The notes under the pieces were generated by a model, which saw only the letters and a program-made list of their open reading frames with translations, was not told the origin of the DNA and searched no databases. Made by a program: the position numbers and the translations under genes. From the NCBI GenBank assembly GCA_023954715.1, contig JAGSHD010000003.1, positions 124,001-188,000 of the forward strand: a DNA stretch of 64,000 nucleotides. Reading direction: 5' to 3'. Below, in pieces: positions 8,362-18,436 of the stretch; position 1 is the first letter of the stretch; each line of letters opens with the position of its first letter. Source of the DNA: Candidatus Cloacimonadota bacterium (GTDB lineage Bacteria; Muiribacteriota; UBA6191).

Positions 8362-10496
8362 TGAGTGATACACAAATTATCAATGAACTTTCATCGAAGC
8401 TGGCGTTAAATAAAAAGAGTGTTGAAGCCGTTTTAAAGCTGTTTGGTGAAGACGCGAGTATTCCGTTTATTGCACGATATAGAAAAGAAATAACCGGCTC
8501 AGTAGATGAGATTTCTCTTCGAAAGATACAAGATTTACAAAAGCAAATTGTCAAACGGGAAGACCGTAGAAATGCCATAATAGCAAAACTGCTAGAGCAA
8601 AACGTTTTAAATGAATCATTAAAAAACAGTATTCTAGCCGCTAATTCTCTAGCCGATCTAGAGGATTTGTATCAACCTTTTAAATCCAGTCGTAAAACAA
8701 AGGCTCAAAAAGCAAGAGATTTAGGCTTACAATCCTTAGCTGACAAAGTAAAGAAGTTTTCGCGGAGCGAACCTGGATTGTTTTCAAAATATCTAAACGC
8801 AACTCTAAAGACAGAACAAGACGTAATCGATGGCGTGATTGATATACTAGCTGATGAAGTAAATACTAACGTACAGGTACGGTCTTATCTGCGAGATGTG
8901 CTTCAAAAACATGCCTATATTACAGGTAAAAAGACCAAGATTGAGGATCCTAAATCACTCTATAAAGATTATTATGATTTTTCACAAAAAGTTCAATCCA
9001 TACCTTCTTATCGATTTATGGCGTTAGAAAGGGGAGAAGATCAAAAGATCATTAAAGTAGGCTTCTCTCTACCGATTTGCCCTCTCGAACGATTATCCAA
9101 AATTATGGGTTTCTCAAGAAATCAAGCATATGGTGAAATCTTAGATAAGGCTTTGTCCGAAGCTTATAAAAAATATCTGTGCCCAGCCTTGCATAGAGAA
9201 GTACGTACATATTTACGTGAAAAATCACAAGAGAGGGCGATTGGTGTTTTTTCAAAAAACTTGCGAGATTTATTGTTGACCCCACCAATTAAACAAAAAG
9301 TAATACTAGGTATAGATCCAGGATTTCGATCGGGCTGTAAATGTGTAGTTGTTGATCCAAGTGGTAATTTTTTAGAATATCAATCTATTTTTCCTCATAC
9401 TTCAAATTGTAAATCAGCTGAAAACACAATTTTAAAATTGATCTCCAAGTATAATGTAGACTTGATTGCTATAGGAAACGGTACAGCCTCTAGAGAAACA
9501 GAAGAGTTTATCTCTAAATTAATTTCTGTTGATTCATTGAGTAGAGTATCTTATCTAATTGTATCCGAAGCGGGAGCATCGGTATACTCCGCTTCACAAA
9601 ATGCAATAGAAGAGTTTCCTGATTTAGATATAACAGTCAGAGGCGCAATTTCAATCGCTAGAAGAGTACAAGACTCCTTAGCAGAGTCTGTAAAAATACC
9701 ACCCGAGTCTATAGGCGTTGGTATGTATCAACATGATGTAAACCAAAAAGACTTAAGTGAAGGGCTTTATAGAGAGGTTCAATCAGTTGTAAATCATGTG
9801 GGAGTAGATGTTAACACTGCTTCTTATCATTTGTTATCCTATGTATCAGGTTTGTCTAAGACTTTGGCTAAAAATGTATATCAATATCGCTTGGATAAAG
9901 GTCAGATAGGATCTCGAAAGGAACTTTTGAAAGTTAAGGGACTTGGACCAAAAGCCTATGAACTCTGTGCAGGTTTTTTGAGAGTTCCACAATCAAAAAA
10001 TCCTTTAGATGATACGATCGTTCATCCAGAGTCATATGTACTTTCCCAAGAACTACTTGCAAAAGTAAATGTGTCTTTAAAAGATTTTGCTAATAATAAA
10101 AGTGAGATTAGAAAGTTGTTAGAAACCAAGGGTTTAAGCTTTTTTCAAAAAGAATTAAATCATAGTTCTATTGCTATTGAGTCAATTTATAAAGCATTGG
10201 TTTCTGAGTCTTTAGATCCTAGAGACTCATTGGAGACACCACTACTAAAAAAGAGTATTTGCAAAATTGAAGACCTTTCTAGGGGAGCAGTATTACAAGG
10301 TACAGTGCGAAATGTCGTTGATTTTGGTGTTTTTGTAGATTTAGGAGTTAAGATTAATGGTTTGCTTCATAAAAGTAAGGCACCTAATAAAAGACAAGCA
10401 CTTTTAGATCAATTTAGCGTGGGCCAAATTGTTACTGTAGAAGTAGAAGATATTGATATCCCGCGGTCAAGAATAGCTTTAGCTTTAGCAAAATAG
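8358..10496 (+). CDS. tex: Tex, S1 RNA-binding transcription accessory protein
   Basis: The full-length Tex architecture is visible: an N-terminal helical region (residues 1-190), a YqgF/RNase H-like domain (LGIDPGFRSGCK near 315), helix-hairpin-helix segments (VKGLGPKAYELCAGFLR near 530) and a C-terminal S1 domain (VLQGTVRNVVDFGVFVDLG, about 640-712). The length of 712 is close to the usual 720-780. Tex binds nucleic acids and acts in transcription and in expression of some virulence genes in other bacteria. The start ATG overlaps the MBL stop codon; a second ATG follows immediately. Confidence 0.95.
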   Translation: MMSDTQIINELSSKLALNKKSVEAVLKLFGEDASIPFIARYRKEITGSVDEISLRKIQDLQKQIVKREDRRNAIIAKLLEQNVLNESLKNSILAANSLADLEDLYQPFKSSRKTKAQKARDLGLQSLADKVKKFSRSEPGLFSKYLNATLKTEQDVIDGVIDILADEVNTNVQVRSYLRDVLQKHAYITGKKTKIEDPKSLYKDYYDFSQKVQSIPSYRFMALERGEDQKIIKVGFSLPICPLERLSKIMGFSRNQAYGEILDKALSEAYKKYLCPALHREVRTYLREKSQERAIGVFSKNLRDLLLTPPIKQKVILGIDPGFRSGCKCVVVDPSGNFLEYQSIFPHTSNCKSAENTILKLISKYNVDLIAIGNGTASRETEEFISKLISVDSLSRVSYLIVSEAGASVYSASQNAIEEFPDLDITVRGAISIARRVQDSLAESVKIPPESIGVGMYQHDVNQKDLSEGLYREVQSVVNHVGVDVNTASYHLLSYVSGLSKTLAKNVYQYRLDKGQIGSRKELLKVKGLGPKAYELCAGFLRVPQSKNPLDDTIVHPESYVLSQELLAKVNVSLKDFANNKSEIRKLLETKGLSFFQKELNHSSIAIESIYKALVSESLDPRDSLETPLLKKSICKIEDLSRGAVLQGTVRNVVDFGVFVDLGVKINGLLHKSKAPNKRQALLDQFSVGQIVTVEVEDIDIPRSRIALALAK

Positions 10497-10498
10497 AA

Positions 10499-11218
10499 AT
10501 GGAGCTACAGCCAGCGGACTTTTTGAGCTTTTTACAACAAGAGATCTCCGTAGATTTTGAATTAGATAAAAAGCTTCATGATCAAAAGAGTTTTTCAAGT
10601 AAGGTTAAAAACTTACTTTTATCTTGGAAACCACGAAACACCGAACTCATTATAACCCTAAGCCTTTTTATTCAAGATTCAGGTCAACAATTTTCTATCC
10701 ACTTACGAAATGATGTAAAGTGGTATTCTTTGCTACAAAATTGGTGCCAAGTAATGACTGACTATCTTTTAGATCAAAATTTAAAACTTACTGAAACAAA
10801 CTCTACAGAAGTTGCCAATAATTATTCAAAGAACTTTGACAGTATCTTACTACCAAGATTTGAAGACCCCGATACGGAGTTAAATTATGCAATTTCAAAG
10901 ATGGACAACATTGAGTTGGAGTTTTTAAATTTGTTAAATACAAAACAAGGTTGGTTTGAGATTAGTAACACAGATGATGATGCTGTTGAAAACAAAGTTG
11001 TAAGGCAAATTTCGGTTCCTATAGATGACAAATGTAGTAGTGGACAAATTGTTCAAGTATTAGATGAATGGTTAAAGTTACAAATAATGGACTTAGATTG
11101 GTCCGTATACAACAAATTCAAATCGAAAAAAAATGCTACAAATTACAAAATACAGTTGTTTGTGATTATAGCATTATTTATTGTTTGGCTATTAGCTTTT
11201 GAGTGGGCTCCAATTTAA
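10499..11218 (+). CDS. Tail-anchored hypothetical protein
   Basis: The gene starts two bases after the tex stop codon, so it should be co-transcribed with tex. The first 215 residues are soluble and acidic with no recognised motif. The last 20 residues form one hydrophobic segment (IIALFIVWLLAFEW), suggesting a C-tail membrane anchor with the bulk of the protein in the cytosol. The 3' end overlaps the convergent asparaginase gene by 4 bp. No function can be assigned. Confidence 0.55.
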   Translation: MELQPADFLSFLQQEISVDFELDKKLHDQKSFSSKVKNLLLSWKPRNTELIITLSLFIQDSGQQFSIHLRNDVKWYSLLQNWCQVMTDYLLDQNLKLTETNSTEVANNYSKNFDSILLPRFEDPDTELNYAISKMDNIELEFLNLLNTKQGWFEISNTDDDAVENKVVRQISVPIDDKCSSGQIVQVLDEWLKLQIMDLDWSVYNKFKSKKNATNYKIQLFVIIALFIVWLLAFEWAPI

Positions 11219-12690
11219 GTATATAGAACGATTCTCATGTCTTCATATTCAAAACTTGTGCCCGATTTAATTACACAAGTAATAGTATGTTTGTGGCGAT
11301 TGTCGATTAATACTTTGGCTGATTTACTTATATTTAAATTGATGTTATGTTTATCTTTTTTGGAGTTCTTGGAAACTTTACTAGTACCTAAATAATGGAT
11401 ACCAAAGTCTTTACATGGCTCCACATTATCCGGAAGATCTAAGTAAAATTCAATATGTGAGTCCTCTTTTTTATCAAATTGAACACCGGTAACTCTAAGC
11501 TGCGCAAAGCTTAGTTGCTTAGGGTCAAAACGCTGCTTATAGACCATAGATCGGACCAATTCAACGGCATTAACGGAGTCTGAGAGCATGCTTCCACTAC
11601 CATATCTCAAATTAAAGGCAGACTGGGTTTGTTCACCCCGTAGATTGATTTGAAGAATATCACAGGTGTCCTCAACAGAGCGCTTGAGGCCAAGAACAAT
11701 AAATAATTTAGCCAAAGCAGCTTCCATTGTCATATCAAAGCCACTAACAACTCCGCAAGACAAGAGGCCACTACTAGTTTCATATCGTCCTAAGGATACC
11801 TCACCAGTCCAACATTGAGTGATATCCATTATGATGATGCCGCGTTGAACTGCTGAATAGATAACATTAAGAAACTCGGGTGTAGAAGGGGCATTACCTG
11901 ATCCAAAAGTTTTAATAATACAAGCACGTAATCCGTCTGTATTTAAAATATTGTCAACGAGTTCAACCGACATCCCCGGAAAGATATCCATACAAGCCAC
12001 ATTAGGGACTATGTTGTCATGAGTTCTTAAAAAATGATGAGGGTCTGGTAATATCTGACTTTTATTAATCCAGAGAGTGTTTCCTGCTTGGCCAAGTTGT
12101 GGAAAGTTAGGCGTATCAAAAGCTCCATAAGCTGTAGTAGAAATTTTAGTAGAACGGTTGCCACGGTATAAACCACCACCAAAAAAGATACATACTTCTG
12201 GTATTGTAGTCAGATTAGAACTAATAGGAGACGCATATAAAATAGAAGTTAAAATATTTTGAATAGCATCAGACCTATAATTTACCAATGGTCGTTGAGA
12301 ACCAGTAAAAATAACTGGCTTTTGCAGATTTTCAAGCATGAAACTCAAAGCAGAAGCAGAGTATGCCATAGTGTCAGTGCCATGCAAGATGATAAAACCT
12401 TCATATTTTGAATAGTTTTTAAGAATTATACGTGCGATCTCGACCCAATGTTGGTGCATAATATTTGAAGAATCTAAGGGAGTTTCCCAACAATAAGTAT
12501 CCACTGGAATGGAGCAACCATCTATGGTCATTACCGAGTCTTCAGCATTGTAGGCATCGATAAAGGAAAACAACCTAGTTAAATCTTTACAAGGAACGAG
12601 AGGACTAGAAAGGTCAGTAGGATCACTTGGCATAGACCCGATGGTTCCACCTGTATAGATTATAAGTACGCCACTGCAGTTTTGATTCAT
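11215..12690 (-). CDS. ansA: L-asparaginase, type I-like, with C-terminal extension
   Basis: This enzyme hydrolyses L-asparagine to aspartate and ammonia. Residues 8-360 match the asparaginase/glutaminase family: the YTGGTIGS motif with catalytic Thr (near T13-T16) and ILHGTDTMAYSASAL (second catalytic Thr, with Asp), followed by KPVIFTGSQRPL. There is no signal peptide, which with AnsA-like motifs favours the cytosolic type I enzyme. Type I enzymes are about 330-350 residues; this one has about 110-130 extra C-terminal residues that look beta-rich and lack ankyrin repeats. The gene is convergent with the tex operon and divergent from the TSUP gene. Confidence 0.85.
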   Translation of the reverse strand: MNQNCSGVLIIYTGGTIGSMPSDPTDLSSPLVPCKDLTRLFSFIDAYNAEDSVMTIDGCSIPVDTYCWETPLDSSNIMHQHWVEIARIILKNYSKYEGFIILHGTDTMAYSASALSFMLENLQKPVIFTGSQRPLVNYRSDAIQNILTSILYASPISSNLTTIPEVCIFFGGGLYRGNRSTKISTTAYGAFDTPNFPQLGQAGNTLWINKSQILPDPHHFLRTHDNIVPNVACMDIFPGMSVELVDNILNTDGLRACIIKTFGSGNAPSTPEFLNVIYSAVQRGIIIMDITQCWTGEVSLGRYETSSGLLSCGVVSGFDMTMEAALAKLFIVLGLKRSVEDTCDILQINLRGEQTQSAFNLRYGSGSMLSDSVNAVELVRSMVYKQRFDPKQLSFAQLRVTGVQFDKKEDSHIEFYLDLPDNVEPCKDFGIHYLGTSKVSKNSKKDKHNINLNISKSAKVLIDNRHKHTITCVIKSGTSFEYEDMRIVLYT

Positions 12691-12967
12691 AAAAAATCCA
12701 TATTTTTGTTAAAGTCTTGACAATAAAGACAAATAGTTGAAGTCATTTTGTAAAAAATAAAGTATAATTTAAGTGGATATTACATCTAAAATTATAAAAA
12801 AAACAATGAAAAATTAGATGAGACAGAGATTATTAAATCCAATAAGTACAAACTCTTAATAATATACTAATAAAGAGTTTTTCTTGTTTATATTTTTCAT
12901 TGCAATTCAATAAACTTATGGGTCTGTAATATCTAGAATTATTTTTAAAGATTGAAGGAAATTTTTA
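12691..12967. other. Divergent intergenic region between ansA and the TSUP operon
   Basis: This 277-bp A+T-rich gap must hold the promoters for both directions. It also contains a possible 13-codon open frame (ATG 12818 to TAA 12859) running into a hairpin, with arms AAACTCTT at 12850-12857 and AAGAGTTT at 12873-12880, followed by TTTCTT. A good ribosome site (GAAGGAA) precedes the TSUP start at 12968. No tRNA or other RNA gene was seen. Confidence 0.4.
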
Positions 12968-13726
12968 ATGATTTTAGAATTGTCAGTAGCAGCCTTTTTT
13001 ACTGCGATCATATCAGCTATTGTTGGAATGGGAGGCGGAATCACTTTATTAGCAGTGATGCTTCAATTTTTAGATCTAACGATCGCTGTACCGATTCATG
13101 GAGCAGCTCAGTTAACTAGCAACACATCACGTACTATATTATTTTTTAAAGAGATATCATTTACTCATGTAAAGAAGTTTGTACTTTTATTGATACCAGC
13201 ATCGTGTTTGAGTGCATATTTCTTGAGCGTGGTCCAACTATCTCCTCATTCAAAAGTTTTTTTTAAAGGTTTTATAGCTGTTTTCATTTTTATTTCTCTA
13301 TATTTTCCTTTCAAAAAATGGAAATCACTGGTGCCTATATTTTCTAACTTCTATTTTGCAGGAATATTGTCTGGTTTCTTCTCATTGATCGTAGGGGCGA
13401 CAGGGCCTTTAATTGCACCTTTTTTTATACACAGTGACTTAAAAAAAGAAATGATAATCGCAACAAAAGCTTGTTGCCAAATTTTAGTTCATGCAGTAAA
13501 AATAGCATTGTTTGTCAAAGTTTTGAACTTTGACTTTCAGGCATATACTACTTTGATTATAAGTATGATGGTCAGTGTAGTAATCGGTACCTTTGTAGGA
13601 AAAAGAATTCTTGTAAAATATGTATCAGAAGACTTGTTTGTATCCATTTATAAAGTTGTCTTGACATTGGTAGCTACTAAAATATTACTTAAAGATTGTA
13701 TTTATGAGTGGACATTAATTTGGTGA
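12968..13726 (+). CDS. TSUP-family membrane transporter (TauE/SafE-like)
   Basis: The 252-residue protein is almost entirely hydrophobic, with about eight predicted membrane segments arranged as two similar halves. The N-terminal motif AIVGMGGGITLLAVML and the second-half counterpart FFSLIVGATGPLIAPFF are the paired glycine-rich signatures of the TSUP family, which exports or imports sulphite, sulphoacetate, taurine-derived or other organic anions. Its stop codon overlaps the GTG start of the next gene (GTGA), tying it to the two large sensor-like proteins downstream. Substrate cannot be read from the sequence. Confidence 0.85.
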   Translation: MILELSVAAFFTAIISAIVGMGGGITLLAVMLQFLDLTIAVPIHGAAQLTSNTSRTILFFKEISFTHVKKFVLLLIPASCLSAYFLSVVQLSPHSKVFFKGFIAVFIFISLYFPFKKWKSLVPIFSNFYFAGILSGFFSLIVGATGPLIAPFFIHSDLKKEMIIATKACCQILVHAVKIALFVKVLNFDFQAYTTLIISMMVSVVIGTFVGKRILVKYVSEDLFVSIYKVVLTLVATKILLKDCIYEWTLIW

Positions 13727-15972
13727 TAAAAAACTGTCTATTATTCTATTTCATTTTCATCGTGTCTAACGCTTATGGATTAGTCGTACAAAAAAATGGA
13801 CTAAATTTTGAAGGCATGCACCTAAATAATATTTTACAAAGCAATATAGTAAAATATAAGTCTATAACTAAAGCCGGTAAAGATTGTATCCAATTGGATA
13901 AATATGATTCTAGTTTTAGTTTGGGTAAAATTAAACAAGCACAAAATAATGTTTTTAAGGTTAGTTTCGAAATGTATTTGGACTCAAAGGAGATCAAAGA
14001 AAACTATGGAGCTATACACTATAAAGATCCTAACTCTTCGCGTTCCTATTTAGGAGTTGTTGTAGATTTACAGCAACTACAAAAAGATCGATGGATAGAT
14101 GTTGATTTTTACCTACCCGATTTTGATGTATTTGATAGTAGTACTCTACACTTTTCAAGAAACACTTGGTTAAACCATGGACTAGGAGCAACCGAGACGA
14201 CAGGTGTTGCTGGCTTAAACATGATTGCAGGTGTATATGTACACAGAATCCAGATAGACAATGAGTTGAGAAAACAATCTTTCATTTTGCCTAAATCTAA
14301 GTTTTTAGAGTTTATGAAAGATAATTTTATACTTCTTAGTACTATGCTTCTTTTGATTTTTTTAGTTTTGAGCAGATATTATCTATACTTTTTGATTAGT
14401 TTCTCTTTGTTCAGTCTAACATTATTAGGGATTGTTTTTTTTCCTGCCATTGGATCGAATATTTTGTTAGATCAAGAGCAACAACATATTGCACAAATAG
14501 AATCTGATGCTAAGGAGCACCTCTATAAACTCTCTGGGTTAAAAGAGAAATATGAATTTAACTTGTCTAGTGTACTTCGCTCGTTTAATAAGGAGGCTAA
14601 CAATTTAGTGAACAGAAATCATATTTCAAAGATGACTAAGCTTGAATGGAAACAGTCATTTAATCACTTGATCCAAAATGCAAAAGATCGAACTGGACTT
14701 GATATTTGGGTTTGCAATTCTAATGTACTCTACAACAAAGGCAAAAAGTCAAAGTCGGAATCCGAGTCTAAACTGGCTTTTAAAGACTTTGTTCGTCTTC
14801 TCTTTCCTATTATAGAGGGAAAGGTTATGGAGCGTAAGGATAGTAGCCCCTTGGAAAAGGACCGTTACAGAACAAAGATAAATGTCTTCAAAGATTTTAT
14901 TGAAACTGCTTTTGATAATTCCGACTTTTTACACAACTTTTTAACAAACCCCAATCGTTTATTTAGAATGTCCACGGGTTCTAGCAATACTTCTAAAGGA
15001 ATGGATCAATCCATGTGGAGTTATTTTGTAGATAGTAAGGGAAGCTTTTGGTTAGTCTTTGCCAAAGTAAATGCAAATATCATCGTAGGAGAGTACTCAA
15101 AAGAAGTAGAAAAATATGCCAAAAGCCACAAGGATGTAAAAATACAGCTACTATATGCAAAAAACATGTATAGTTTTCCTACTGCTTATAATACGGTGTA
15201 TTTCAATCAAATTATGGCGGCGGCTAGATCCAATACAATAATTAATAAGCTATATGATAGTTCACTAAAAAATAGTAGTTATTACGCTAGTATCAAGCAT
15301 CCCAATCACGAAGATATATTTCTCTCACTGAGTTTATCTTTGGACAAATATATTAAAAATTATCAATCTTTTTTATCCAAAAAAGAGTATACACTGATTT
15401 CGTTGATTATCGCGTTATTTATCTTGTCATATCTATTGAACTATTTAATTTCGATGCCTATCTACCGCCTGTCCAAAAGTGTTGATTTAATATTGTCGAA
15501 GGATTCTTTTTATCTGCGTACTTTAGGCTTTGGCCAGTTTAGAGAGCTAGAAAGTGTGATTGTTACACAGAACGAACAGATGGAAAAACAAAGAGTACTT
15601 AGCTCTTTGCAAGATGACGCAAGCAATCTAAAACCCGATAGTAATATGATAGTAGCCATAGTAAATCATAGTATATTCCAAAAAAATGACAAGCTCATAC
15701 AACGAGCTAGCTATATTTTGCATGTAGCTAATGAAGTCTATATATATGTATATTCAGTAACAGACTTAGATTTTGTGTTGAAACAAGAATTCTCTATTTT
15801 AATGCCCAGTAGGCAGTTTAAATCAGAATCATTAAATTCTTTACAGGTTGATGATATTATATTTTCTAAAGAAAATAGAAGATTAATATCAAAAGAGCTT
15901 TCTTCAGATAGTCCAGAGACCACTTCAATTTGTTCAGACTGTTTTAAAGGGGAGTTCTATGAATTACCATAA
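13723..15972 (+). CDS. Large multi-TM sensor-like protein A (unknown family)
   Basis: The start is placed at GTG 13723, which overlaps the TSUP stop by 4 bp and opens directly with a signal segment (LLFYFIFIVSNAYG); upstream GTG 13708 is an alternative. After the signal comes an extracytoplasmic domain of about 180 residues, two close membrane segments (near 205-250), a second extracytoplasmic stretch of about 300 residues and a membrane segment near 560-580. That last segment is followed by PIYRLSKSVDLIL, which resembles the start of a HAMP linker. The C-terminal 130 residues are probably cytosolic and match no output domain I know. The layout resembles sensor kinases or cyclases, but no HATPase, GGDEF or phosphatase motif is present. 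The same layout recurs in the next gene. Confidence 0.65.
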   Translation: MIKNCLLFYFIFIVSNAYGLVVQKNGLNFEGMHLNNILQSNIVKYKSITKAGKDCIQLDKYDSSFSLGKIKQAQNNVFKVSFEMYLDSKEIKENYGAIHYKDPNSSRSYLGVVVDLQQLQKDRWIDVDFYLPDFDVFDSSTLHFSRNTWLNHGLGATETTGVAGLNMIAGVYVHRIQIDNELRKQSFILPKSKFLEFMKDNFILLSTMLLLIFLVLSRYYLYFLISFSLFSLTLLGIVFFPAIGSNILLDQEQQHIAQIESDAKEHLYKLSGLKEKYEFNLSSVLRSFNKEANNLVNRNHISKMTKLEWKQSFNHLIQNAKDRTGLDIWVCNSNVLYNKGKKSKSESESKLAFKDFVRLLFPIIEGKVMERKDSSPLEKDRYRTKINVFKDFIETAFDNSDFLHNFLTNPNRLFRMSTGSSNTSKGMDQSMWSYFVDSKGSFWLVFAKVNANIIVGEYSKEVEKYAKSHKDVKIQLLYAKNMYSFPTAYNTVYFNQIMAAARSNTIINKLYDSSLKNSSYYASIKHPNHEDIFLSLSLSLDKYIKNYQSFLSKKEYTLISLIIALFILSYLLNYLISMPIYRLSKSVDLILSKDSFYLRTLGFGQFRELESVIVTQNEQMEKQRVLSSLQDDASNLKPDSNMIVAIVNHSIFQKNDKLIQRASYILHVANEVYIYVYSVTDLDFVLKQEFSILMPSRQFKSESLNSLQVDDIIFSKENRRLISKELSSDSPETTSICSDCFKGEFYELP

Positions 15973-18436
15973 GCTCCGTTTTGTAATTATTTGGCTATTT
16001 TTATTCTCTATATTGACCTACTTCTTTTATTCGACGGAGTACAAACAATATAAGCTTGAAAATTATCAATCCTATAAAAGAATACTAAGTCAAAAAAAGA
16101 GTGTTGTCCAAGGGATTAAAAAGGATGAACCTTTTCCTAATTACGATGCCAAAGTAAAGCTTTGTGAACTAATTTCTTTGGAGTATATAGGGCAAGTTAA
16201 GAAACTTTTAAAGAGTAAGAGCTGGAAAAAGAAAATCAAAATGGAGCCTAATGTTTTTGGTAAGTCCTCGGGTTTGATTATAGGTAAAAAAAATAAGAAG
16301 TTTTTGCTAAAACATGGAAATGATTTTGAATCATTTTTTGGTAAAAAATGGTATAAAAGGCTGTTTTTAGCACTTAAAACTAAAGGCTCTTACTTTGAAG
16401 GAATGATAGAACGAATATATCCTTATGCGGTGAGTCATGAAGAGTTTGTTAAACGTAAAGATATGTTTACTATACTCTATAAAAATGGTGATTTTATCTT
16501 GTTTTTACACACGGAAACCAATGATAAATCAATTTTCTATATGCTTCATTTAGACAAGATTGATCATACACAAATGATGTTAGAAACAAATAAACTATTT
16601 ATTAGTTCAAACTCCAATCTATCTACTTCAAAAAAAGGAAACACATTTTCGTTGAACCAAGAAGTTATAAGTGATAATGGTGAAGAGATAGGTTTAAATT
16701 ATGATTTAACTTACCCTAGTTATATACAATGGTTATTGACTAATTACTATCTACTTATAGTAGGGTTCATTACCATACTATATTTACAGTTTACAGGAGG
16801 ATACCGTATTTACTCAGTGGGGATAGAATACGCGTTATTTATTGTTACCCTTGCTTTCACAATGACTTTAAATTATATCAACTTCAATATTTTTCATTAT
16901 TGGAGGATAAATACACTTAGGGCTGATACTTTTATAATTCAAAAACAATGGCAAGCAAAATCCAACAAAATCGATGACAACTTTGTAAAGTTTAAAAAGG
17001 AGCTGTCCAATACGATTAAAAATGCATTACAACAGGGGTCTATGGAGCAATTGAGTTTTGATTATCAAGATTGGTTTATATTTGATGTTAATGACGAGTT
17101 GGAATGTACAGTATATCCAAAAGAAACCAAACTTCTTTCTAGTATTATTATAAAGGGTCTATCCAAAGAAGTTATACGATTGAATACTGTAAAATATAAA
17201 ACTAGTAGTGGGGTAGAAGACTTAAAAAACCTTGATCTAAAAACAAAAAATGTGATTACAAATGCTTTACAAAGAAGAAATAAACACTTGGTCTATAGAA
17301 AAGCAAAGCAAATTGTTGAAAATAGCTCCGAGGTGTTTAATAAGTGGGATGATTATAAAGATGGCTATTATATATTTTGGTCAAAATTAAAAGATTGGAA
17401 TCATTTAAATGAATTTGCTTTGGTGATGATTCCTATCCCGAGTATGATTGAAAGCTACTTACAAAGTAATTATATGAAAAACAGAAGTGTAATGATTCGT
17501 TCTAAGATTAGTAAAGGAATTATATACCCAAAAGAGAAGTACACACTTCCTTTGTTTGACTTACAGAAACAATGGCTGCAAACACAAAATTCAGGTAATC
17601 TTGCTAGTGAATTTCATAGACTTTCTAAGGATTATACCTCACTATTTGTTGCATCTGAAGCATTTGATAATCATCATTTCTTTTTTTACGAGGCTTTGGA
17701 TAATCTTGAGAGTAAGATTTCTGCAGTAAAAACATGGTATTTTTATTTACAAGTAATTCTATGGATTTGTGCGCTGTCATTATCCTATTATTTACGTCAA
17801 ATTTTAATCACTCCCTTAAATGATGCAAGACTGCTGTTGACTAAAATAAAAGATAAGTCAAAAGACTGTGTAATCCCTATTTACTTCCCTAAAAATCTAG
17901 GTAAAATCAACCAGTCTATTAATCGACTTCATCAACGTTTTAGAAGAGAGATTGGTTATGATAATACAATTGATAGTTCATTAGCGTATATAGTTGAAAA
18001 CTTTAATAATGATATAGAGTATGATTGTATTTCTTTGACAATTCTCGGAATGGAGAATGAGTCTAGCTTATATGAAATAGCTAGTAAGTATTCGGCTTAC
18101 TTTTATTCATTGCGTAAAAATCAACATACACTTCTTTTCTTCGAGAAAGTACATGGTAACTATATTCAAAATGGTCTACAAACCGCTATAGAGCTCCTAA
18201 GAATACATAAAAAAGCAAAATTTTTGATTCGAAAAGAAAAGAGAGTATATCATTGCGCAAAGTATGAATTTAAAAGTATAATTTGTATGTTTCCAACCAG
18301 GGAAGTAAATAGCCCAATACAGCAAGTAGCCGGAACAATTCTAATTGATACTTTTAGCTGTAATGAACTAAAGTACAACTATGAGTTTATTGAAAACTGT
18401 GATAATTACTATGAATTTAGAGATAAGGTTAGTTGA
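15959..18436 (+). CDS. Large multi-TM sensor-like protein B (unknown family)
   Basis: This 825-residue protein overlaps the previous gene by 14 bp and has a strong ribosome site (GGGGAG). Topology parallels protein A: an N-terminal membrane anchor (8-25), an extracytoplasmic domain, paired membrane segments at about 256-315, a second extracytoplasmic region, and a membrane segment near 600-620. A HAMP-like helix (ITPLNDARLLLTKIKDKS) follows. The cytosolic tail of about 170 residues (SLTILGMENESSLYEIASKYSAY onward) could be a diverged cyclase or GGDEF-type fold, but the catalytic motif is not visible. Proteins A and B are probably distant paralogues acting together. Function is inferred from topology only. 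Confidence 0.65.
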   Translation: MNYHKLRFVIIWLFLFSILTYFFYSTEYKQYKLENYQSYKRILSQKKSVVQGIKKDEPFPNYDAKVKLCELISLEYIGQVKKLLKSKSWKKKIKMEPNVFGKSSGLIIGKKNKKFLLKHGNDFESFFGKKWYKRLFLALKTKGSYFEGMIERIYPYAVSHEEFVKRKDMFTILYKNGDFILFLHTETNDKSIFYMLHLDKIDHTQMMLETNKLFISSNSNLSTSKKGNTFSLNQEVISDNGEEIGLNYDLTYPSYIQWLLTNYYLLIVGFITILYLQFTGGYRIYSVGIEYALFIVTLAFTMTLNYINFNIFHYWRINTLRADTFIIQKQWQAKSNKIDDNFVKFKKELSNTIKNALQQGSMEQLSFDYQDWFIFDVNDELECTVYPKETKLLSSIIIKGLSKEVIRLNTVKYKTSSGVEDLKNLDLKTKNVITNALQRRNKHLVYRKAKQIVENSSEVFNKWDDYKDGYYIFWSKLKDWNHLNEFALVMIPIPSMIESYLQSNYMKNRSVMIRSKISKGIIYPKEKYTLPLFDLQKQWLQTQNSGNLASEFHRLSKDYTSLFVASEAFDNHHFFFYEALDNLESKISAVKTWYFYLQVILWICALSLSYYLRQILITPLNDARLLLTKIKDKSKDCVIPIYFPKNLGKINQSINRLHQRFRREIGYDNTIDSSLAYIVENFNNDIEYDCISLTILGMENESSLYEIASKYSAYFYSLRKNQHTLLFFEKVHGNYIQNGLQTAIELLRIHKKAKFLIRKEKRVYHCAKYEFKSIICMFPTREVNSPIQQVAGTILIDTFSCNELKYNYEFIENCDNYYEFRDKVS

